Source: Fimenecus sp964457415
Lineage (GTDB): Bacteria; Bacillota; Clostridia; Oscillospirales; Acutalibacteraceae
Assembly (NCBI GenBank): GCA_964457415.1
Contig: CAYWFB010000020.1
Span: 1 to 25,608 of the forward strand
Reading direction: 5' to 3'
Length of the DNA stretch: 25,608 bases
Below the pieces are notes generated by a model, which saw nothing but the letters and a program-made list of their open reading frames with translations, was not told the origin of the DNA and did not search any database. The position numbers and the translations under genes are program-made. Positions 15,417-21,340 of this stretch are shown here, piece after piece; within the stretch, counting starts at the first letter, position 1, and every line of letters begins with the position of its first letter.

Positions 15417-16304
15417 TTAATTGAATTTTATGCATATAACAAGTTTAGAATCGGTATATGTAGCCGAAATATCTCCGTTCATTCTTTCTGCAAGTGTACG
15501 GGCGATAGAAAGCCCCAAACCAGTTGATGTTCTTGCGTTTTCAACAGTATAAAACCGGTTGAACAGTTTTTTTACTTGTGTTTCATCAAGGCTTGAAGCG
15601 GTATTTGAAAAGGAAATTACACCTGAATCATTCAGTTCTATCTGTAAATCACCGTCACTGTATTTAACCGCATTGCTCAATATATTTGAGAGAATTCTTG
15701 AAAGTGCTGTCTTATCAAGAGTTCTTTCAATTTTTTTATCTGTTATTTTGATTTCAGGAGTTATATTTCTTTTTTGCAGAGCCACATAGTATTCTGCAAT
15801 ACTTTCTTCCAATGCACTGTTCAAAGATATTTTTTCCAATTTCAGCTTATCATCCGTCGAAGTAACAACAGAGTATTTAAACAGTTCATCGGTAAGCTGC
15901 TTAAGGCTTTTAGTTCTGTTCTCGATAATGTCTAAATACTTTTCTACTTCATCAGGCTTTTCTATTTCCTCCAAAAGCTCAAGGTATCCGCAAATTGCAG
16001 TTAGAGGTGTTCTTAAATCATGAGAAATATTGGCTATTGCATTTTTTAGTTCAATATCACCCTGATTATAACGGTGGCGCAATTCACGGATGAGAGCTAA
16101 ATCTTTGTTGAGAGTGTTGGCCAAAGAAACCATATCTTTATCACGGCAAGAAACATCAATAAGGGTATTTGTGTCCTGTCTCAATTTCTCTTTAAAGCTA
16201 TGTTCAATTTCTTTTGCTGTTCTTTTTACAAGATATAATTTGACAGCAAGAAACATGACTGCCAAAAAGAGCAGAATTATAACTGTAAAGAGAAAGTATT
16301 TCAT
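15417..16304 (-). CDS. Sensor histidine kinase with a single N-terminal membrane helix
   Basis: The 295-residue kinase has one membrane helix (about residues 3-24), no extracytoplasmic sensor domain, a coiled region, then HisKA with NISHDLRTPLTA (phospho-accepting H95) and a HATPase_c domain with the N-box NILSNAVKYS (N211 region) and GLGLS at 262-266. It should phosphorylate the response regulator at 18247-18900. The near absence of a sensing loop fits kinases that sense through an ABC transporter, as in bacteriocin/antibiotic detoxification systems. The ATG at 16304 has AAGGAGC before it; 27 extra in-frame residues upstream lie within the end of the permease gene and are rejected. Confidence 0.92.
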   Translation of the reverse strand: MKYFLFTVIILLFLAVMFLAVKLYLVKRTAKEIEHSFKEKLRQDTNTLIDVSCRDKDMVSLANTLNKDLALIRELRHRYNQGDIELKNAIANISHDLRTPLTAICGYLELLEEIEKPDEVEKYLDIIENRTKSLKQLTDELFKYSVVTSTDDKLKLEKISLNSALEESIAEYYVALQKRNITPEIKITDKKIERTLDKTALSRILSNILSNAVKYSDGDLQIELNDSGVISFSNTASSLDETQVKKLFNRFYTVENARTSTGLGLSIARTLAERMNGDISATYTDSKLVICIKFN

Positions 16305-16321
16305 AACAAAGCTCCTTGATT

Positions 16322-17251
16322 TTAATTGATGCTTTTTCTTTTGAAAAGATAAACACCCAAAACGGTTATAAATATTGAGAAACATAAAGAATATATAGGA
16401 TTAGCTACTGCCAACACATCAAGCGGTGATACAATTGGCTCATCACCTTCACCTTTGGTGGAAAATTTACTGACAATATATATGCTGTCATCCGTATTGT
16501 TTACCCAGATATTTGCAATGGCAGAAAGTTGTGTTGTAGGTAAAACAGAATTAGCAAACTCCAAAACAATTCTTTTAGTTCCGGTAGGATAAGTTGGATT
16601 CGGATATTCACGGTAAGTTAACGCTGAATTTTCAGGAATCATACTAAATCCGTCGTATTCTTCGCCGTTTACAGTTGCTATCTCACGGTTAAACTCAGGT
16701 TGTCCAAGCTCGCCACTGACATATGAAGTAGCAAAAAACATAGTAGCTGAAACAGCTATACAAAGAACTGCAGCAACAGCTTTTTTTGTTGTTAAAGTCG
16801 AAATAAATGTTGATACAGCACTGAATACAGTTGAAGTTACTAACGCAATAAGTATGAAAATCAAATAAATACTTAAAGGTATTTTCTTCTGTAAAACAAC
16901 GCCGATACCACAAAACAGAAATGCAAGTGTTATTGAAAGAGCTATAACAGAAGTTACAATTGTATTAGACAGATAAATGTTTTTACGGGAACATCCGGTT
17001 ATAATTTTATTTCTTATCACACCGTCACTATAATCGGTACAAACAAAAAAACTTGTAACAATCGAAACCACAAAGGCAATAATAGGAATCTCTTGAAGAG
17101 GAAATACCATGTATTCATTTTCAGTGGGTAAAAATGATGAATATGTAACTATACCTTTATATAAACAAAAGCCGGTAACAAACGCTAAAAACAACAAAAA
17201 TAGTTTGTCTTTGCGTAATTTATAGAAATCAGCATAAAGCAAATTAGCCAT
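16322..17251 (-). CDS. ABC transporter permease (ABC-2 type)
   Basis: The 309-residue protein is a six-helix permease of the ABC-2 type. The N-terminus MANLLYADFYKLRKDKLFLL has the amphipathic lead-in followed by a first helix typical of these proteins, then a DYSDGVIRNKIITGCSRKNIYLS segment (about residues 71-93) that is the conserved cytoplasmic coupling region, and further helices; a large extracellular loop of about 100 residues (160-265) precedes the last helix. The start at 17251 overlaps the ATPase stop by 8 nt and shares GGAGGTGA as ribosome binding site, showing coupling. Together with the ATPase it should move or exclude a peptide or drug across the membrane. Confidence 0.88.
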   Translation of the reverse strand: MANLLYADFYKLRKDKLFLLFLAFVTGFCLYKGIVTYSSFLPTENEYMVFPLQEIPIIAFVVSIVTSFFVCTDYSDGVIRNKIITGCSRKNIYLSNTIVTSVIALSITLAFLFCGIGVVLQKKIPLSIYLIFILIALVTSTVFSAVSTFISTLTTKKAVAAVLCIAVSATMFFATSYVSGELGQPEFNREIATVNGEEYDGFSMIPENSALTYREYPNPTYPTGTKRIVLEFANSVLPTTQLSAIANIWVNNTDDSIYIVSKFSTKGEGDEPIVSPLDVLAVANPIYSLCFSIFITVLGVYLFKRKSIN

Positions 17252-18158
17252 TATCTTCACCTCCGACAAGATTGATATAAAAGCTCTCAAGGCTTTCATC
17301 GTGATTTTGAATTGAAATAACCTCACAGCCTTGCTGTAGCAGCTTTGATGTTATTAAAGATATAGAGATATCTCCGTATATATCTGCTTCATTGTGAGAG
17401 ACAATTTTATATTCAGTTTTCATTTCATCAAGAACACGGGCCAATGCTTCTTTATTGCTTACCTTGATTCTTAAACATTTATTGCAGGCTTCATCAAGCT
17501 CTTTAGCAGTAATTTCTTTAACGATTCTGCCTTTATCAATAAAACCGTAATGCGTTGCAAGCTTTGAAAGCTCATCAAGGTAATGGCTTGAAATCAACAC
17601 GGTTATTTGCTTTTCTTTATTAAGCTTTAAAATAAGCTCTCGTATTTCAATGATACCCTGAGGGTCAAGACCATTTACAGGCTCATCCAAAACTAAAAAA
17701 TCAGGGTCACCTGCTAGGGATATTGCAATACCGAGTCTTTGTTTCATGCCGAGAGAAAAGTTTTTAGCTTTCTTTTTGTCCGTATTTTCAAGACCCACTA
17801 ACTTCAGCTTCTCATCAATATCATCAAAGGACGGGATACCTAATATACGATATTGCTGATACATATTTTCTTTTGCGGTCATATCAAGATAAATCGCAGG
17901 TGTTTCAACTATTGCACACATTCTTCTGCGAATTTTCAAGATATTCTTATCTTTAAAGTCCTTTCCATACAAAGAATATGTACCGTCAGTAGGATTTTGC
18001 AAACCGCATATGATACGGATAAGTGTTGTTTTGCCTGCACCGTTTTTTCCGACAAAACCGTAGATTGCACCTTTAGGGACATTCATAGATAGATTGTTCA
18101 ATGCTTTGCAGTCTTTGTATTTTTTACTCAAAGCACTGGTTTGAAGAATATACTCCAT
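17244..18158 (-). CDS. ABC transporter ATP-binding protein (BcrA/lantibiotic-immunity type)
   Basis: The 304-residue ATPase has Walker A GKNGAGKTT (37-45), the signature FSLGMKQ (134-140, the ABC-2 variant of LSGGQ), Walker B FLVLDEP (154-160) and the switch His in SSHYLDEL near residue 195. The C-terminal 100 residues are the extra domain of BcrA-like exporters. The order response regulator, ATPase, permease, histidine kinase is common in loci that give resistance to bacteriocins or peptide antibiotics. The start has TTAAGGAGG before it, and an 88-nt gap before it holds two copies of the putative regulator-binding repeat, so it has its own regulated promoter. Confidence 0.92.
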   Translation of the reverse strand: MEYILQTSALSKKYKDCKALNNLSMNVPKGAIYGFVGKNGAGKTTLIRIICGLQNPTDGTYSLYGKDFKDKNILKIRRRMCAIVETPAIYLDMTAKENMYQQYRILGIPSFDDIDEKLKLVGLENTDKKKAKNFSLGMKQRLGIAISLAGDPDFLVLDEPVNGLDPQGIIEIRELILKLNKEKQITVLISSHYLDELSKLATHYGFIDKGRIVKEITAKELDEACNKCLRIKVSNKEALARVLDEMKTEYKIVSHNEADIYGDISISLITSKLLQQGCEVISIQNHDESLESFYINLVGGEDNG

Positions 18159-18203
18159 ATAATTAACCTCCTTAACAAGATACCGATATTCTAAAACATA
18201 ACA

Positions 18204-18247
18204 GTTAAGAAAACGGTAAAGGAAAAAGTTAAGATGCAGTAAAGATT
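18204..18247 (-). promoter_or_regulatory. Response-regulator binding repeats before the ABC genes
   Basis: Read on the minus strand, CTTTAC, CTTAAC, CTTTAC and CTTAAC follow one another at spacings of 11, 12 and 12 nt. The distal pair (18227-18247) matches the box at 18968-18988 at 19 of 21 positions. A TAGAAT -10-like hexamer follows downstream of the proximal pair. Direct repeats one helical turn apart are typical of OmpR-family dimers. Confidence 0.65.
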
Positions 18248-18900
18248 TATTTCATTTTAAACCCGATACCCCACACAGCTTCAATATAATCTTCGCCGGA
18301 AACATCACTTAGCTTTTTTCTTAAATTGCTTATGTGAACCTTAAGTGAACTTTCAGTACAATCAGGGGTATCAAAACTTATGAGGTCAAGAAGATGAGAT
18401 TTTGTTATAACCTGGGTAGGATTTATCATAAGTTGTTTTAGAATGGCGTATTCGGTTTTTGTCAGTTTGATATCGGCATCTCCGACCAAAACAGAATGAG
18501 CTGAGATATTCATTGTAACATCCTTATAAACTATACTCGTCTCTTTTATTGATGGTTTGCGAAGCTGAACTTCAATTCTTGCAAGCAACTCTCTTATATC
18601 GAAAGGTTTAGTTATATAATCAACAGCACCGCCCGAAAGTAGTTCCACTTTACCTATAATATCAGTTTTTGCACTTACAACTATTACAGGTATATTCATT
18701 ATTTGAGGTAATAGCTCTTCACCCGAAATCCCCGGAAGCATAAGGTCAAGTAAAATCAAATCGGGAACAGCGTCTTTTATTATCAAAAGAGCTTCAGTAC
18801 CCGAATATGCTCTTGATACACCGTATCCGTTTTTTCTTAAAGCTTCTTCAACCATATTGCCGATATAAATATCATCTTCAATCACTAAAATCTTTTTCAT
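18247..18900 (-). CDS. OmpR-family response regulator
   Basis: The 217-residue regulator has a receiver domain with acidic pocket EDD (8-10), phospho-accepting D52 in LILLDLMLPG, S76/K98 (VVSAKTD, ITKPF) and a C-terminal winged helix (about 125-217) with TKTEYAILKQL and SSLKVHISNLRKKL, ending VWGIGFKM. It should be activated by the histidine kinase at 15417-16304 and bind the CTTWAC repeats before itself and before the ABC ATPase. An AGAGG ribosome binding site lies just upstream of the ATG (18898-18900). It heads the five-gene cluster. Confidence 0.94.
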   Translation of the reverse strand: MKKILVIEDDIYIGNMVEEALRKNGYGVSRAYSGTEALLIIKDAVPDLILLDLMLPGISGEELLPQIMNIPVIVVSAKTDIIGKVELLSGGAVDYITKPFDIRELLARIEVQLRKPSIKETSIVYKDVTMNISAHSVLVGDADIKLTKTEYAILKQLMINPTQVITKSHLLDLISFDTPDCTESSLKVHISNLRKKLSDVSGEDYIEAVWGIGFKMK

Positions 18901-18928
18901 AACAGACCTCTCATTACGATATAGAACT

Positions 18929-18958
18929 ATTATACCTTAAAATTTATAATTAGTACAA
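18929..18958 (-). promoter_or_regulatory. Candidate promoter of the response regulator
   Basis: TTGTAC (18958-18953) and TATAAT (18934-18929) are 18 nt apart on the minus strand. A second TATAAT (18965-18960) directly follows the regulator box and could be an activated promoter. Confidence 0.6.
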
Positions 18959-18967
18959 TATTATAAG

Positions 18968-18988
18968 AGTTAAGATTAAGTAAAGATT
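18968..18988 (-). promoter_or_regulatory. Response-regulator box before its own gene
   Basis: On the minus strand ATCTTTACT and ATCTTAACT repeat with an 11-nt period, and a TATAAT lies 2 nt further on. The box differs from that before the ABC genes at only the two central positions. Confidence 0.68.
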
Positions 18989-19006
18989 TTCTTTCATTTT
19001 TTTATG

Positions 19007-19047
19007 CAAAAATTATGGTCACCGAAAGAAAAAATCTCGGTGACCAT
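19007..19047 (-). terminator. Terminator after the tnpV remnant
   Basis: ATGGTCACCGA (19015-19025) and TCGGTGACCAT (19037-19047) form a perfect 11-bp stem followed on the minus strand by AATTTTTGC. It lies 7 nt beyond the stop of the tnpV frame. Confidence 0.8.
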
Positions 19048-19053
19048 ATCTTG

Positions 19054-19419
19054 TTATACATATATAAGTTCAGTATTTACAATTTCTCTTGCCCTTGCTT
19101 CAATATTTTGCATACGGCATACCCATTCCATTTGATTATCTTTTTTCAGTTGCTCGGTTACACCTTCTGTCTGTTTCATCTGCTCAACAAGAGTTTCGAA
19201 CATATCCCGTGCCTAACTTTCAACTTCTGCACAGTGCTGATAAAGTTTGCCTTGGGTGAGTAGTGTTGTGAATACCATCTTCTTGTTTTTCAGTAGATAA
19301 TCCTTGTGTAATATACCCCATTTACCGAGAGTAACACTTGCTTCTTCAGGTGGTAAGATGAGATTCGGGATGAGATAATCACCAACATTGCGATAGCTGA
19401 TAGAATTTTTGTTTGACAT
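19054..19419 (-). pseudogene. tnpV: TnpV-family transposon protein, interrupted by in-frame TAG
   Basis: The frame opens MSNKNSISYRNVGDYLIPNL and shows the TnpV pattern (GKWGILHKDYL, then GKLYQHCAEVES) up to codon 69, which is TAG (19213-19215). In the same frame it continues ARDMFETLVEQMKQTEGVTE and ends EIVNTELIYV with TAA, giving the normal 121-residue length of TnpV. The start has AAGGAGGAC. TnpV is carried by Tn4451-like and other Clostridial mobile elements; its role is not well established. A single point change (for example from CAG) explains the stop, so I call it a pseudogene, though the two pieces could both be made. Confidence 0.78.
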
Positions 19420-19503
19420 AAAAAGTCCTCCTTTAAATTTTGTATTTTCATTGTACAAATTAAAGAAGGATTTGTCTAATGTGCAAATGTCAATAAAAAG
19501 AAA

Positions 19504-19533
19504 AACCAAGAAAGATTTTACTCGCTCTTGGTT
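19504..19533 (-). terminator. Terminator after the tRNA-Ala fragment
   Basis: AACCAAGA (19504-19511) and TCTTGGTT (19526-19533) form an 8-bp stem, followed on the minus strand by TTTCTTTTT. It could be the original tRNA terminator, or end the barnase-barstar transcript. Confidence 0.65.
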
Positions 19534-19550
19534 ACTTCTTTTCCTTCTGC

Positions 19551-19606
19551 AATGCACGGTGTTAAATAACTGTTTTTATAAACTGTCCTTAGCAACCCCG
19601 TGCATT
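19551..19606. repeat. Imperfect 13-bp inverted repeat beyond the tRNA fragment
   Basis: AATGCACGGTGTT (19551-19563) and AACCCCGTGCATT (19594-19606) pair at 12 of 13 positions around a 30-nt loop. It could be a structured RNA segment or an element end; nothing further is recognised. It lies in the 295-nt gene-free stretch between tnpV and the barstar remnant. Confidence 0.4.
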
Positions 19607-19620
19607 CGACTTGGATTTGT

Positions 19621-19679
19621 TGGTGGAGACGGTCGGGATCGAACCGATGACCTTTTGACTGCCAGTCAAACGCTCTCCC
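19621..19679 (-). pseudogene. 3' fragment of tRNA-Ala(GGC), probable integration scar
   Basis: From GGGAGAGCG to the encoded CCA, 59 nt match the intact tRNA-Ala(GGC) at 21088-21163 with only four differences, all in the anticodon arm (one stem pair changed in both strands). The last 33 nt are identical. The acceptor 5' strand and D-stem GCTC are missing, so it cannot fold as a full tRNA. Confidence 0.75.
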
Positions 19680-19714
19680 GAACAGACGGATTTAATCCCC
19701 CGAAATTATTCCAA

Positions 19715-20025
19715 TCAACTTTCTATTACATATTTAAAAGGATTGATATCATCATGTTTTTCACTATCGGATTTTCTCTCCTGTTGATACTTGGATAACA
19801 TTTTGTGCATCAACGCAATATGTTCTTCAAACTTTGGCGAAGGAGTGTTTTCGCCTAAAATTCTAACTTCATCTGCATCACACTCACTCCATAAAAGGTC
19901 CCAAAAAGCATCCCAGGTTGCACCATACCATTCTGGAAAATCAAAGGCAACTCTAATTTTTTCGTGTATTTCACCTAAATATTTACAATCAGTTAAGTCT
20001 AAAGTAATTATTTTCTTCTTTCCAT
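19715..20025 (-). pseudogene. Second barstar-like gene, frameshifted just after its start
   Basis: A tandem copy of the barstar gene at 20057-20365. After the ATG (20023-20025, ribosome binding site AGGAG) the frame reads MERRK and stops. The barstar frame, IITLDLTDCKYLGEIHEKIR onwards, lies in the -1 frame and runs open for about 98 residues to TGA at 19715, including FPEWYGATWDAFWDLLW and CDADEVRILGENT. Relative to copy 1 there are two extra bases after the start codon. No canonical start exists in the barstar frame. A -1 slip on AAAA immediately before the stop would restore a normal protein; otherwise it is a dead gene. It retains the aromatic residues (W-Y-G-x-T-W-D-x-F-W) usual in the family, which copy 1 lacks. 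Confidence 0.75.
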
Positions 20026-20056
20026 AATCTTCTCCTATAATTTCATAAAAACTTTA

Positions 20057-20365
20057 TCAGTTTTCTATGTGATATGAAAACACTTCAACATCATTATATA
20101 AATTATTGTAATACTCCCTTTCTCTAACCACCTTATCTAAGACATTCTTCACTTTAGTCATATATTCACTTAACTCTTTTGTTAATGTGTTAACACCCAA
20201 AATCACGAGTTCATCTGCATCACATTCAGTACTCATAAGGTCATCGAAGGCGCTTAAATTTGCCCCATACCATTCAGGAAAATTAAAAGCAACACGAATT
20301 CTTTCGTGCAATTCACCTAAATATTTACAATCAGTTAAGTCTAATGTAATTATTTTCTTTTCCAT
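20057..20365 (-). CDS. Barstar-family RNase inhibitor
   Basis: The 102-residue protein is a barstar (PF01337-type) immunity protein that would bind and block the active site of the adjacent barnase-like RNase. The start KKIITLDLTDCKYLGELHERIRVAF and the FPEWYGANLSAFDDL segment (about 29-43) match the barstar core strand-helix and its barnase-binding helix with acidic residues. It overlaps the RNase gene by 35 nt, with its ribosome binding site AGGAG inside it, so toxin and inhibitor are translated together. The C-terminal half diverges from the second copy. Confidence 0.88.
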   Translation of the reverse strand: MEKKIITLDLTDCKYLGELHERIRVAFNFPEWYGANLSAFDDLMSTECDADELVILGVNTLTKELSEYMTKVKNVLDKVVREREYYNNLYNDVEVFSYHIEN

Positions 20366-20969
20366 AATTTTCTCCTATAATTTCATAAAAAGTTGCATAG
20401 TGGTCATATGTTACAAATATTAATCCATCATTTGACCACAGAATTCTATGTTTATTTCTTTTTCCTTCATAATAATTTATATCTGCTTCGTACCATATAC
20501 GACCTTCTGCTTGTGGCAAGTGCCCATCATAATTATCATAAATTCCTTTTGAGAACATTTTTCCTGGTGCAAATCTTGATACTTTCTTTCCATCTATCCA
20601 ACCTAATGCAACTAACTCATTTTTAGTTACATAATAATCAGGTAATTCACCAAAATTCTTCAACCAGAAATCTGCACCGGCTTCACCATTTTTTGTTGCT
20701 CCACCTGCAAAAATCGATTCCATAGGCTCAATTTTACAACGGCAACGCTCGTGTAACGGTGGCTCTATGATTTTCCATTCATTTATATCATAAATTTTTC
20801 CGTGCAGAGAACGACACTCCATGCAAGTACGCAAATCAAGAATCGTTCTCCAATTCTTATAATTAACACTCTGAACTGTTACGGGTATATAAGTGTCTAA
20901 TGCTCCTTTTTCTATTATAACGGGACTTGTGTAATATACAATAGTTTTTTTAATATGGTTTATATTCAT
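20331..20969 (-). CDS. Barnase-type ribonuclease toxin with phage-head-like Cys/His N-terminal domain
   Basis: The 212-residue protein has two parts. Residues about 36-83 hold TCMECRSLHGKIY and PPLHERCRC (C49, C52, H56, H73, C76, C78), the zinc-binding-like signature at the end of MuF-type phage minor head proteins. Residues 98-195 are a full microbial RNase (barnase) domain: LPDYYVTKNELVALGW, APGKM, then the catalytic E161 (YEADIN), R175 (RILWSNDGLIF) and H190 (YDHYATF), all intact. There is no signal peptide. MuF-toxin fusions are known from phages and related elements as polymorphic toxins; here the MuF part is reduced. The ATG at 20969 has GGAGGAATTTA before it; the longer frame to 21173 crosses the tRNA and is rejected. 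It has its own promoter with an SOS box. Confidence 0.88.
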   Translation of the reverse strand: MNINHIKKTIVYYTSPVIIEKGALDTYIPVTVQSVNYKNWRTILDLRTCMECRSLHGKIYDINEWKIIEPPLHERCRCKIEPMESIFAGGATKNGEAGADFWLKNFGELPDYYVTKNELVALGWIDGKKVSRFAPGKMFSKGIYDNYDGHLPQAEGRIWYEADINYYEGKRNKHRILWSNDGLIFVTYDHYATFYEIIGENYGKENNYIRLN

Positions 20970-20991
20970 TAAATTCCTCCATTCAATCAAT

Positions 20992-21005
20992 CGAACAAAT
21001 GTTCT
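20992..21005 (-). promoter_or_regulatory. LexA/DinR-type SOS box at the toxin promoter
   Basis: CGAACAAATGTTCT matches the Firmicutes LexA consensus CGAACRNRYGTTYC at 13 of 14 positions. It lies 7 nt downstream of the -10, over the expected transcription start, a position where a repressor blocks initiation. Confidence 0.72.
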
Positions 21006-21021
21006 ACAAATTATTGTAGAA
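21002..21021. repeat. 8-bp inverted repeat overlapping the toxin -10
   Basis: TTCTACAA, ATTA, TTGTAGAA is a perfect dyad that includes the TACAAT -10 and overlaps the SOS box; it may form a 5' hairpin or be a second operator. Confidence 0.4.
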
Positions 21022-21041
21022 GAAATTTTAGCATTTGTCAA
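21013..21041 (-). promoter_or_regulatory. Promoter of the barnase-barstar operon
   Basis: Perfect TTGACA (21041-21036), 17-nt spacer and TACAAT (21018-21013) on the minus strand, 44 nt before the ATG. Confidence 0.82.
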
Positions 21042-21052
21042 GTATTGATTTA

Positions 21053-21087
21053 AAAGAAAAGGACTCGACAACTTGCCAAGTCCTTTT
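21053..21087 (-). terminator. Terminator of tRNA-Ala
   Basis: AAAAGGACT (21057-21065) and AGTCCTTTT (21079-21087) form a 9-bp stem directly after the tRNA, with TTTTCTTTTA on the minus strand. Confidence 0.75.
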
Positions 21088-21163
<76 letters not shown>

Positions 21164-21175
21164 GAATGCTCAATT

Positions 21176-21204
21176 ATTGTAACACAAGTTTATTAAAAAT
21201 TCAA
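21176..21204 (-). promoter_or_regulatory. Promoter of tRNA-Ala
   Basis: TTGAAT (21204-21199), 17-nt spacer ending TTGTGT, and TACAAT (21181-21176) on the minus strand, 12 nt before the tRNA 5' end. Confidence 0.75.
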
Positions 21205-21303
21205 TAGTTTTCTGTTTGTGCCTTATGCCCAACAAAACGGTGTCTGCTTTGTAAGATATGCCTATTTTGGCTTTGAGTTATGGAAAAATTGCTTTTTATG
21301 TGC

Positions 21304-21309
21304 TAAAAT
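21304..21309 (+). promoter_or_regulatory. Extended -10 of the alpha/beta hydrolase gene
   Basis: TGCTAAAAT is an extended -10 about 35 nt before the TTG start; no clear -35. It supports the short 5' leader and the TTG start. Confidence 0.45.
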
Positions 21310-21340
21310 AATATCCAATAAATTCATTAAGGTGATTTGT

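Noticed and set aside
1446..19215. Stop-codon reassignment as explanation of the two in-frame stops
   Set aside because: The two internal stops are different codons (TAA and TAG), and both codons end normal genes in this window (for example TAA after glyQS, TAG after the GPH symporter).
19420..19557. Upstream extension of the tnpV frame
   Set aside because: The extension covers a hairpin terminator and AT-rich leader; AAGGAGGAC just before 19419 fixes the start.
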